A stretch of DNA of 6,391 nt from an uncultured Aquabacterium sp. (GTDB lineage: Bacteria > Pseudomonadota > Gammaproteobacteria > Burkholderiales > Burkholderiaceae_C). Below are positions 1 through 6,391 of this stretch, one piece after another (the first letter of the stretch is position 1; each line of letters starts with the position of its first letter). Location of the stretch: the NCBI GenBank assembly GCA_937923225.1, contig CALAKR010000344.1:1-6391 (forward strand), read 5' to 3'. Both the position numbers and the translations under genes were made by a program. A model generated the notes under the pieces. The model worked only from the letters and a program-made list of their open reading frames with translations. It was not told where the DNA came from and made no database searches.

Positions 1-603
1 GTCGATGTCGATTTCGACCCCGCTGCACCGCAGACGGACACGCTCTCGCTGGACGTGACCGCGACCAACCGTGATCTGCCCACGATGTTATCGGTGGGCA
101 CGCCAGGCGGGGATCTCTTCATCGAAGGCGGCACGCTGGCCAGCGAGATCGCCCTGCTGCGCAAACCCACGCCCAGCCACCGCTTCGAGCGCGGCCGTGG
201 TGCGCTGTGGCGCCTGGTCTCGCACCTGTCGCTCAACCATCTGTCGCTGTCGGCTTCGGGGGTAGAGGCCTTGAAGGAGCTGTTCCGCCTGTACGACCTG
301 CCGCGCAGTGCCACCAATCGCCGCCTGGTCGAGGGGCTGGTGGCGGTGGACTACCGGCCCGTCAGCGCCTGCCTGCCAGGCAACCCGTTCCCGACATTCG
401 TGCGTGGCACCGAGGTGCGCCTGTCGGTCACTGAGCAGCACTTCACTGGCTCGGGCCTGCGGCTGCTTGCGCAGGTGCTGGAGCACTTCTTCGGCCTGTA
501 CGTGCACGCCAACAGCTTCACTCAGCTCAAGATCGTGTCGGCCCGAACCCAGGAGGACCTCGTCACATGCCCCCGGCGCAGCGGCGACAGCCCATTGCTG
601 TAG
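1..603 (+). CDS. tssF: Type VI secretion baseplate protein TssF (C-terminal part; 5' end outside window)
   Basis: TssF is a cytoplasmic subunit of the T6SS baseplate wedge (TssE-TssF-TssG-TssK), related in role to phage T4 gp6. The reading frame is open from base 1, so the gene begins upstream; about 200 C-terminal residues of a protein usually near 600 are present. Family-typical segments are visible: a LSLDVTATNRDLP stretch at fragment residues 15-27, the LWRLVSHLSLNHLSL block at 69-83, and a conserved end with FTGSG, LLAQVLEHFF and GLYVHANSFTQL at about 148-177, followed by the short tail CPRRSGDSPLL. The GTG at base 55 is internal and not a real start, because the conserved sequence continues upstream of it. 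The stop (TAG 601-603) lies inside tssG. The family call is by recognition of these conserved blocks and by the neighbouring tssG and clpV. Confidence 0.95.
   Translation, partial: VDVDFDPAAPQTDTLSLDVTATNRDLPTMLSVGTPGGDLFIEGGTLASEIALLRKPTPSHRFERGRGALWRLVSHLSLNHLSLSASGVEALKELFRLYDLPRSATNRRLVEGLVAVDYRPVSACLPGNPFPTFVRGTEVRLSVTEQHFTGSGLRLLAQVLEHFFGLYVHANSFTQLKIVSARTQEDLVTCPRRSGDSPLL
551..556 (+). promoter_or_regulatory. Ribosome binding site for tssG, inside tssF
   Basis: AGGAGG is a perfect Shine-Dalgarno core, 10 bases before the ATG at 567 and within the coding sequence of tssF. It supports the upstream tssG start that creates a 37-base overlap with tssF. The next codons in the tssG frame offer no ATG or GTG before the conserved family sequence begins. 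Confidence 0.75.
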
Positions 604-1679
604 TCCGGCAACTGCTGGACGACCCGCACCGCCACGAGTTTTTCCAGGCGGTGCGCCTGCTCGAACGCTGGTTCAGCCAGCAGGAGCAACTCACGCCCAA
701 CGAGGTGTGGAGCACGCGGCTGCGCTTTCGCAATTCGCTCTCGCTGAGCTTCGCGCCGAGCGAGATCGCCGCGCTGACCGTGCGGCCCAGGCCTGACGAG
801 CCGGCGCAGAACGACGAAGCCGCCAGGGAGGGCTTTGAGCGCGCCAGCCTGGTTGAGCAGATCGAGATGACACCGGCCTTCATGGGTCTGCTGGGCGTCA
901 ATGGCACGCTGCCGATGTTCTACACAGAGACGTTGGCCCATCGCGAGCTGTACCAGCGCGACAGCGCGGCTCGGGCCTTTCTGGACATCTTCCAGCACCG
1001 TGCCGTGGTGCTGTTCTACCAGGCATGGCGCAAGCACCGCCTGCCCCTGCAGTTCGAGCAGGACAGGCGGCGCCATTTCCTGCCCCAGGTGCTGTCGCTG
1101 GCCGGGGTGGGGCAACCAGCCCTGCGCGCACGCCTCAAAGCCGACGAAGGCGGGGTGGCGGATGACGCCTTGGCGCATTACGCGGGCCTGCTGCAGCAAC
1201 GGCCGATGTCGGCCACTCTGATCGGGCGGGTGCTGACGCGCTACTTCCGGGTGCCCGTGGCGGTGGAGCAGTTCATCGGCCGCTGGTTCACCTTGCCTGA
1301 GGGCAGCCAAACCAGCCTGGGGCTGGGCTGTGCACAGCTGGGCCAGGGCGCCGTGGTGGGCGAGCGTGTGTGGCAGCGTGACCTGCGCCTGCGCCTCACG
1401 CTGGGCCCGATGCCGCATGACCGCTTCACGCGCTTCCTGCCCGGCGGCACCGGCGCCAAGGCCTTGCGCGAGTTGCTGACCCTGTTCACCGGCGTCTCGC
1501 TGGAGTACGAGGTCCGCCTGAAGCTGCTGGCCTCGGATGTGCGCCCGGCAGTGCTGGTCGATACGTTGCCAGAGGGGCAGGGAGCAGGCCCCCGTCTGGG
1601 CTGGGATGCCTTCCTGGTGACGAAGCCCTCGGCCAGTGATCGCGACGAACCCGGCTACGACCTGCACTCGCTGGCCTGA
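567..1679 (+). CDS. tssG: Type VI secretion baseplate protein TssG
   Basis: TssG (370 residues, at the longer end for a family commonly near 300-370) is the baseplate wedge subunit that pairs with two TssF copies, in a role comparable to phage gp53/gp7. The conserved family pattern runs the full length: PHRHEFFQAVRLLERW at residues 20-35, RLRFRNSLSLSFAPSEI at 51-67, the block MTPAFMGLLGVNGTLP then FYTE at 101-121, FLDIFQHRAVVLFYQAWRKHR at about 138-158, the variable RPMSATLIGRVLTRYF then VPVAVEQFIGRW at 212-240, a GERVWQRDLRLRLTLGP segment at 265-281, FLPGG at 290-294 and the closing LGWDAFL at 344-350. The start at 567 is chosen because of the AGGAGG at 551-556 and because the N-terminus fits the family. 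The gene overlaps tssF by 37 bases, which suggests coupled translation of two proteins that bind each other. Nothing is broken or missing. Confidence 0.95.
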   Translation: MPPAQRRQPIAVVRQLLDDPHRHEFFQAVRLLERWFSQQEQLTPNEVWSTRLRFRNSLSLSFAPSEIAALTVRPRPDEPAQNDEAAREGFERASLVEQIEMTPAFMGLLGVNGTLPMFYTETLAHRELYQRDSAARAFLDIFQHRAVVLFYQAWRKHRLPLQFEQDRRRHFLPQVLSLAGVGQPALRARLKADEGGVADDALAHYAGLLQQRPMSATLIGRVLTRYFRVPVAVEQFIGRWFTLPEGSQTSLGLGCAQLGQGAVVGERVWQRDLRLRLTLGPMPHDRFTRFLPGGTGAKALRELLTLFTGVSLEYEVRLKLLASDVRPAVLVDTLPEGQGAGPRLGWDAFLVTKPSASDRDEPGYDLHSLA

Positions 1680-1717
1680 CTCACCAGCGCAGACCCATCA
1701 AGAACACAGACCAATCC

Positions 1718-1724
1718 AGGGAAG
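1718..1724 (+). promoter_or_regulatory. Ribosome binding site for clpV
   Basis: AGGGAAG lies 8 bases before the ATG at 1733, in the 53-base gap after tssG. It is a moderate Shine-Dalgarno match and supports the chosen clpV start. No promoter-like pair of boxes or terminator hairpin with a T tract is visible in the gap. Confidence 0.55.
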
Positions 1725-1732
1725 ACACAACG

Positions 1733-4405
1733 ATGAGCAGCAACTCTCTCAAGACCCTCATCTCCAAGCTCAACGACCCGTGCCGCCGCGCGGCCGAGCG
1801 GGCGGCCAGCCTGTGCATGTCGCGCGGGCATTTCGAGGTGGACCTGGAACACTTGCTCCTGGCCCTGCTGGAGCAGCCCCGTGCCGACCTGGCCCTGCTG
1901 TGTCGTCGCTTCGAGGTGCCGGTGTCATCGCTCAGAGCCGACCTGGAGGCCGAACTGGCGCGCCTCAAATCCGGCAACACCCGCACACCGGTGTTCGGCC
2001 CGCACTTGCCCACCTTGCTGGAGCACGCCTGGCTTATCGCCTCGCTGGACAGCCAGTCGCCGCGCATCCGCAGCGGGCACCTGCTGCTGGCCTTGTTGAC
2101 GGATACGGGGCTGCGCCAGATGGCCTCGCGTGCCAGCCTGCTGTTCTCGCGCTTCAATGTCGATGAACTCAAGCACCGATTGGCCGAAATCACCGAAGGC
2201 TCCGAAGAGCAACCCTTGAGCGGGGCCAGCCTGCAACCCGCTGATGGCATGGTTCTGCCTGCCGATGCCAACCACACGGCGCCATCGCCCACGCCCGCGC
2301 TGGACCAGTTCACCACCAACCTGACGCAGCGCGCCCGAGATGGCAAGCTTGACCCGGTGATCGGCCGCGAAACCGAGATCCGCCAGACCATCGACATCCT
2401 GATGCGCCGCCGCCAGAACAACCCCATCCTGACCGGCGAGGCGGGCGTGGGCAAGACGGCCGTGGTCGAAGGCCTCGCCTTGCGCATTGCCGCCGGTGAC
2501 GTGCCTGATCCCCTGCAAGGCGTGGCCCTGCATGTGCTGGACATGGGCCTGCTGCAGGCCGGTGCCAGCGTCAAGGGCGAGTTCGAGAACCGCCTCAAGG
2601 GCGTGATCGACGAGGTCAAGAAAAGCCCGCACCCCATCATCCTCTTCATCGACGAGGCCCACACCATGATCGGTGCCGGCGGGCAGGCCGGCCAGAACGA
2701 CGCGGCCAACCTGCTCAAGCCGGCCCTGGCACGGGGCGAGCTGCGCACCGTGGCCGCCACCACCTGGAGCGAGTACAAGAAATACTTCGAGAAGGACGCC
2801 GCCCTGGCGCGTCGCTTCCAGGTGGTCAAGGTGGAGGAGCCCAGCGAGCCCGTGGCTGCCGCCATGCTGCGCGCCATGGCGCACCTGATGGAATCGCACT
2901 TCAAGGTGCGCGTTCTGGACGAGGCCATCACCGAGGCCGTGCGGCTGTCGGCCCGCTACATCAGTGGTCGTCAGCTGCCTGACAAGGCCGTGAGCGTGCT
3001 GGACACGGCCTGCGCCAAAGTGGCGCTGTGCCACAGCGCGGTGCCGGCCCGCTTGGAAGACCAGCACCAGGCCCTGGCCCGGTTGGAGACGGAGATCGCC
3101 GCCCTGGCGCGCGAAACCAAGGCCGGCGCATCGCACGGTAATCGCCTGGACGAACTGCATGCCCGGCGTGATGTGCTGCGTCAGTCGATCGACACCTTGA
3201 GCACACAGCACGAGGCCGAGAAGGCCCTGGTTGCCCGTGTCGCCGAGCTGCGTGGCCGGCTCGAAACCTTCGACCCGACCGACGCCTCTGCGCCCGATGC
3301 ACAGGCCACCGCCGACTTGCGCGCGGAACTGGCCGAGGCCCGCCAATCTCTGGCTGCCCTGCAGGGCGACACCCCCATGCTGCCGATGCAGGTCGATGGC
3401 GCCGTCGTCGCCGAGATCGTCTCGGCCTGGACGGGCATTCCCTTGGGCAAGATGGTCAAGGACGAGATCCACACCGTGCTCAAGCTCGGTCCCACGCTCA
3501 AGGAGCGCGTGATCGGGCAAGACCATGCCATCGACGCCATTGCGCAGCGCGTGCGCACGGCACGTGCCCACCTGGAGGATCCGAACAAGCCCAAGGGTGT
3601 CTTCATGTTCGTGGGCCCCAGTGGCGTCGGCAAGACTGAAACGGCCCTGGCCCTGGCCGACACCCTCTATGGCGGCGAGAAGAACCTCATCACCATCAAC
3701 ATGAGCGAGTACCAGGAGGCGCACAGCGTGTCCGGGCTCAAGGGCTCGCCCCCGGGTTACGTGGGCTATGGCGAAGGCGGTGTGCTGACCGAGGCCGTGC
3801 GCCGCCAGCCCCACAGCGTGGTGCTGCTCGACGAGGTCGAGAAGGCCCACCCCGATGTGCTGGAGATGTTCTTCCAGGTGTTCGACAAGGGCGTGATGGA
3901 CGATGCCGAAGGGCGCGAGATCGACTTCCGCAACACGCTGATCATCCTGACCAGCAATGTCGGATCGTCACAGGTGATGCAGGCCTGCCTCAACAAGGCA
4001 CCCAGCGAGTGGCCTGACAGTGGATCGCTTGAAGAAGCCTTGCGCCCGGTGCTCTACAAGGCCTTCAAGCCCGCCTTCCTGGGTCGGCTGAAGGTGGTGC
4101 CCTACTACGCCATCAGCGACGACGTGCTCGACCGCATCATCCGCCTCAAGCTCGACCGCATCGCGGCGCGCGTCAAGGCGCAGCATCGCGCCAGCTTCGA
4201 TTACGACAACAAGCTGGTCGATGCCGTGCTGGCGCGTTGCACCGAGGTGGACACCGGCGCCCGCAACGTGGACCACGTGGTCAACGGCACCTTGCTGCCG
4301 CAGATCGCCGAGCAGGTGCTCATGCGCATGGCGCAGGGCACGGCCATCGAGCGCATCAAGGTGTCGGCGGCCAAGAGTGGCGACTTCAAGTACACGGTGG
4401 CCTGA
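1733..4405 (+). CDS. clpV: Type VI secretion AAA+ ATPase TssH (ClpV), sheath disassembly
   Basis: ClpV is a hexameric, ClpB-like unfoldase that threads TssC from contracted TssB/TssC sheaths so the subunits can be reused. This 890-residue protein has the normal family length. Visible parts: an N-terminal domain (about 10-165) with two Clp_N-type repeats, including HLLLALLEQP and GHLLLALLTDTG; AAA+ domain D1 starting at DPVIGR (207-212), with Walker A GEAGVGKT (235-242), pore loop GASVKGEFE (277-285), Walker B ILFIDEA (303-309, D307/E308) and arginine-finger candidates R360/R361; a charged, coiled-coil-like middle region (about 439-545); D2 with Walker A GPSGVGKT (628-635), pore loop GSPPGYVGYG (671-680, Y676), Walker B VVLLDE (696-701), arginine-finger candidate R785 and sensor-2 GAR (842-844). 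All nucleotide-binding residues are present, so it should be active. T6SS neighbours on both sides and the GARNVDHV ending distinguish it from housekeeping ClpB. Confidence 0.97.
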   Translation: MSSNSLKTLISKLNDPCRRAAERAASLCMSRGHFEVDLEHLLLALLEQPRADLALLCRRFEVPVSSLRADLEAELARLKSGNTRTPVFGPHLPTLLEHAWLIASLDSQSPRIRSGHLLLALLTDTGLRQMASRASLLFSRFNVDELKHRLAEITEGSEEQPLSGASLQPADGMVLPADANHTAPSPTPALDQFTTNLTQRARDGKLDPVIGRETEIRQTIDILMRRRQNNPILTGEAGVGKTAVVEGLALRIAAGDVPDPLQGVALHVLDMGLLQAGASVKGEFENRLKGVIDEVKKSPHPIILFIDEAHTMIGAGGQAGQNDAANLLKPALARGELRTVAATTWSEYKKYFEKDAALARRFQVVKVEEPSEPVAAAMLRAMAHLMESHFKVRVLDEAITEAVRLSARYISGRQLPDKAVSVLDTACAKVALCHSAVPARLEDQHQALARLETEIAALARETKAGASHGNRLDELHARRDVLRQSIDTLSTQHEAEKALVARVAELRGRLETFDPTDASAPDAQATADLRAELAEARQSLAALQGDTPMLPMQVDGAVVAEIVSAWTGIPLGKMVKDEIHTVLKLGPTLKERVIGQDHAIDAIAQRVRTARAHLEDPNKPKGVFMFVGPSGVGKTETALALADTLYGGEKNLITINMSEYQEAHSVSGLKGSPPGYVGYGEGGVLTEAVRRQPHSVVLLDEVEKAHPDVLEMFFQVFDKGVMDDAEGREIDFRNTLIILTSNVGSSQVMQACLNKAPSEWPDSGSLEEALRPVLYKAFKPAFLGRLKVVPYYAISDDVLDRIIRLKLDRIAARVKAQHRASFDYDNKLVDAVLARCTEVDTGARNVDHVVNGTLLPQIAEQVLMRMAQGTAIERIKVSAAKSGDFKYTVA

Positions 4406-4438
4406 GCACGGGCTCGCACATTCCAACGATCAACGCTC

Positions 4439-4444
4439 AGGGAA
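4439..4444 (+). promoter_or_regulatory. Ribosome binding site for the 136-residue protein gene
   Basis: AGGGAA ends 6 bases before the ATG at 4451, in the 45-base gap after clpV. It supports translation of the small gene from its own start rather than the frame being a chance opening. Confidence 0.55.
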
Positions 4445-4450
4445 ACCCGC

Positions 4451-4861
4451 ATGACCACGGATGCACAAGCCGCCACCCCCGATGGCCAGGACGATCGCCT
4501 GTTGCTGGGCCGCGTGGCCCGGTGCTGTGAGCCGGCTGCGTGGGCGCGCAGCCGCGGCTGGCTGGCTCATGTGGCCTGCCTGGCCGGCGCACCAGGGGGG
4601 AGGGATGCCTCGCCCGAGGATTGGGCTGCGTGGCTGTTAAATGCTCGCCCCTCCTTGCGTGCGAAGGCACAACGGCTGTTGCGGAGCATGACGCACCAGG
4701 TATGGCGCCTGGAGCCTTCAATCGAACAGGGGGCTGCGGGCGCATCGGTACCGCTGCGCGCTGCCATCCGGGTGGGTGGCCAGCGCTGGCACGTTGCCCT
4801 GGCTGCCACGCCTCGGATGCACGTGGTTGCCCTGAGCCAGGCCGGGGAGGGCGTTGCATGA
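4451..4861 (+). CDS. Hypothetical protein between clpV and vgrG
   Basis: I do not recognise this 136-residue protein. It is likely cytoplasmic: there is no signal peptide and no stretch hydrophobic enough to be a membrane helix. After a polar start (1-14), residues 15-45 look helical and rich in Ala, Arg and Trp with a CC pair at 25-26. Residues 53-85 look like further helix (SPEDWAAWLL, then AKAQRLLRSM). Residues 99-131 look like a beta hairpin, with strands PLRAAIRVGG and RWHVALAAT then HVVALSQ. Six tryptophans (31, 37, 58, 61, 85, 113) suggest a folded protein. It has its own ribosome binding site, sits 45 bases after clpV, and its stop overlaps the vgrG start as ATGA, so it should be made together with VgrG. 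It does not look like Hcp, PAAR, or the DUF4123, DUF1795 or DUF2169 adaptor families that often flank vgrG. An accessory or VgrG-linked role is inferred only from position. Confidence 0.75.
   Translation: MTTDAQAATPDGQDDRLLLGRVARCCEPAAWARSRGWLAHVACLAGAPGGRDASPEDWAAWLLNARPSLRAKAQRLLRSMTHQVWRLEPSIEQGAAGASVPLRAAIRVGGQRWHVALAATPRMHVVALSQAGEGVA
4844..4851 (+). promoter_or_regulatory. Ribosome binding site for vgrG, inside the upstream gene
   Basis: GGGGAGGG lies 6 bases before the ATG at 4858, within the last codons of the upstream small gene. Together with the ATGA stop/start overlap (4858-4861) it points to translational coupling and fixes the vgrG start. Confidence 0.65.
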
Positions 4862-6391
4862 CGACCTTGGCCTCCTTGCTGGGCGGTGCCGCGGCCTCCA
4901 TCACGCAGAACGCGCGCTTCATCACGCTGCACACCGTGCTGGGCGCCGATGCCCTGCTGGCCGAACGTGCACAGATCGACGAGGCCATCGGCCCTTGTGC
5001 ATCGCCCGATGCAGAGGGCCCGATCGCGGGTTGCCGCATCGACGTGTTCGCCTTGTCGGAGAACGCCCACATCAACCCCCAGGCACTGATGGGCCAGCCA
5101 GCCCTGCTGGAGATGCTCACCAGCCAGCACGGCCAGCCACGGCCGTTCCACGGGCATGTCACGCAGGTGGAGCGCCTGGGCTCCGATGGCGGCCTGGCAC
5201 GCTATCGCCTGCGGATCGAGCCCTGGCTGGCCACGCTGGCGCACCGGCAGGACAGCTGGGTGTTCCAGGGCCAGAGCGTGCCGCAGATCATTGACGAGCT
5301 GTTCGCGGACTACGCGGGCCAGGGCAAGCTGGCACCCACCTGGCGCTGGGACCTGGCAGACGCCGCGGCCTACCCGGCGCGCAGCCTGTGCGTGCAGTAC
5401 CGCGAAACAGACCTGGCCTTTGTGGAGCGCCTGCTGCGCGAAGAAGGCCTGTTCTACTGGTTCGAGCACGAAGGCCAGCCAGGGCAGGCGGCCACACTGG
5501 GCAGCCACACCTTGGTGATTGCCGACCACAACGGCGCCTTCAAGCCCAATGCGCAGCCCGGTGTGCGCTTCACGCAGGCCGCCGCAGTGCTGCCCGAGGA
5601 CAGCCTGCAAGGCTGGCACACTGAGGCCCAACTGCTGCCCGAGGCGGTGCAGCTGGCCAGCCGCGATTACCGCAGCCTGGGCCAGCGGCCGGTGAGCCAG
5701 GCCAGCCAGAGCGAGGACTCGGCCCGCTTGGCCGAGTTGCGCCTGGCCGATGTGCCTGGAATCTATGCCTATGAAGACACCGCCCAGGGCGATCGCCTAG
5801 CGCTGCGCCAGCTGCAGGCCCTGGATGCCACCCGCCTGCAAGCGCAAGGCCGAGGCACCGTTCGCACCATGGCGCCAGGCCAGCATTTCACCCTGAGCGA
5901 GCACCCCGACCACGATGGCACCGACCTGGCTCGTGACACCTTCGTGGTGCTGAGTGCGCGCCACACTGCGCGCAGCAACCTGCAATCGGGCTCGTCTGCG
6001 CGGCTGGACCAGTTGCTGGGCCGACTCGTTGACCAGCCGGTGGCCGACGCCACCCCAGGCGACCAGGGCGCCAACGCCACCGACACCCCCTTGTACCAGT
6101 GCGAGTTGCGGGCACAGCCCCTGGTCGTATCAGTGCGGCCCTCTCAGTCGGGCCACATCAACCCACGGCCCACCATCGAAGGCAGCCAGACCGCCATCGT
6201 GGTGGGCCTGGAAGGCGGCGATGCACCTGCCGTGCACACCGACCGTGATCACCGCATCCGTGTGCAGTTCCACTGGCAGCGGGGCCAGCGCGGCAGCCAT
6301 CGGCTTGAGCATGCGGCCGGCTCCAATGCGCCAGGCACAGAAGCAGCCGGCACCTGGGTGCGCGTGGCCGAACGGCAAGCGGGGGCCAACT
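4858..6391 (+). CDS. vgrG: Type VI secretion spike protein TssI (VgrG), N-terminal part; 3' end outside window
   Basis: VgrG trimers form the spike on the Hcp tube, recruit effectors and help nucleate tube assembly on the baseplate. The frame is open from the ATG at 4858 to the window end (511 codons) with no stop or frameshift. The gp27-like base covers about residues 20-375: FHGHVTQVERLG (97-108), RYRLRIEPWLATLAHR (115-130), VFQGQSVPQIIDELF (135-149) and the hallmark YRETDLAFVERLLREEGLFYW (181-201). A polar linker with DATPGDQGANATDT (397-410) follows, then YQCELRAQP (413-421). The gp5-like OB fold begins near TAIVVG (445-450), with HRIRVQFHWQRG (465-476) and WVRVAERQAGAN (500-511), cut just where the family normally continues WG...IPR.G.EV. 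The C-terminal beta-helix needle, and any DUF2345 or effector extension, would lie beyond the window. The start is supported by GGGGAGGG at 4844-4851 and the ATGA overlap with the upstream gene. Confidence 0.95.
   Translation, partial: MTTLASLLGGAAASITQNARFITLHTVLGADALLAERAQIDEAIGPCASPDAEGPIAGCRIDVFALSENAHINPQALMGQPALLEMLTSQHGQPRPFHGHVTQVERLGSDGGLARYRLRIEPWLATLAHRQDSWVFQGQSVPQIIDELFADYAGQGKLAPTWRWDLADAAAYPARSLCVQYRETDLAFVERLLREEGLFYWFEHEGQPGQAATLGSHTLVIADHNGAFKPNAQPGVRFTQAAAVLPEDSLQGWHTEAQLLPEAVQLASRDYRSLGQRPVSQASQSEDSARLAELRLADVPGIYAYEDTAQGDRLALRQLQALDATRLQAQGRGTVRTMAPGQHFTLSEHPDHDGTDLARDTFVVLSARHTARSNLQSGSSARLDQLLGRLVDQPVADATPGDQGANATDTPLYQCELRAQPLVVSVRPSQSGHINPRPTIEGSQTAIVVGLEGGDAPAVHTDRDHRIRVQFHWQRGQRGSHRLEHAAGSNAPGTEAAGTWVRVAERQAGAN

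Noticed and set aside
522..1667. A 381-codon open frame on the - strand, opposite tssG
   Set aside because: TssG motifs run over the same stretch on the + strand. The antisense product is low in recognisable structure, as expected for a shadow frame in GC-rich DNA.
1636..2166. A 176-codon + strand open frame spanning the end of tssG and the start of clpV
   Set aside because: It is out of frame with both conserved proteins, and its composition (Ala, Pro, Gly, Gln, Arg) is that of a shifted reading.
1681..2931. A 416-codon open frame on the - strand, opposite the clpV N-terminal half
   Set aside because: The product is dominated by Ser, Arg and Ala, typical of reversed GC-rich coding sequence, and it lies over the conserved D1 Walker motifs on the other strand.
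1925..3850. A long open frame (641 codons) on the - strand, opposite clpV
   Set aside because: Its reading is a mirror of the G/C-rich third positions of clpV. The product is rich in Gly, Gln, His and Leu without any family motif, while the + strand carries a fully conserved ATPase.
4404..4415. A small hairpin (GAGC, loop ACGG, GCTC) at the end of clpV as a possible terminator
   Set aside because: The stem is only four base pairs plus a possible T-G pair, with no T tract after it. It is too weak to end transcription before vgrG.
4637..4639. A rare TTA leucine codon in the small gene as a sign of recent transfer
   Set aside because: TTA also occurs in tssF at 88-90, so it is not special to this gene. 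The rest of its codons are GC-rich like the neighbours.
5100..5480. Recurring GGCCAGCC-like words in vgrG as possible repeats or uptake signals
   Set aside because: They are irregularly spaced, fall in different codon phases for common Gly, Gln, Ala and Ser codons, and are expected by chance at this base composition.
4437..5631. Two long open frames on the - strand (4437-5162 and 4567-5631) opposite the small gene and vgrG
   Set aside because: They cover the conserved gp27-like region of vgrG. Neither has a convincing start context or family motif. They made me consider whether the small + strand gene was itself a shadow, but its ribosome binding site and ATGA coupling favour the + strand.
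1..6391. CRISPR arrays, tRNA or rRNA genes, insertion sequences, attachment sites
   Set aside because: Almost every base is within conserved T6SS coding sequence and the gaps are at most 53 bases. I saw no direct-repeat array, terminal inverted repeats, transposase motif or cloverleaf.

Overview
This window is an internal segment of a type VI secretion system (T6SS) gene cluster, all on the + strand and very tightly packed. The DNA is GC-rich, with strong G/C preference at third codon positions. The proteins look like those of beta-proteobacteria of the order Burkholderiales (Comamonadaceae or a related family). That placement is an inference from protein style and composition, because no taxonomic marker gene is present.

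Layout: (1) bases 1-603 hold the C-terminal 200 residues of the baseplate protein TssF, whose start lies upstream of the window; (2) 567-1679 is complete tssG, overlapping the end of tssF by 37 bases; (3) 1733-4405 is complete tssH (clpV), an 890-residue double-AAA+ ATPase with all the usual nucleotide-binding motifs intact; (4) 4451-4861 is a small gene for a 136-residue protein I do not recognise; (5) 4858-6391 is the 5' part (511 codons) of tssI (vgrG), starting in an ATGA overlap with the small gene and running off the window inside the gp5-like OB-fold domain.

How the genes work together: TssF and TssG form the wedge of the T6SS baseplate, on which the contractile sheath and Hcp tube are built. 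VgrG is the trimeric spike that caps the Hcp tube and carries effectors. After firing, ClpV unfolds the contracted TssB/TssC sheath so that its subunits can be reused. The order tssF-tssG-clpV-vgrG matches the P. aeruginosa HSI-I (H1-T6SS) arrangement, with the small gene inserted between clpV and vgrG. All gaps are at most 53 bases, with no convincing terminator or promoter, so a single polycistronic transcript is likely.

Most of the window is a standard, intact T6SS core. The part that is not explained is the 136-residue protein encoded directly before, and apparently translationally coupled to, vgrG. The unseen C-terminal end of VgrG and the genes after it are where effector cargo would be expected.
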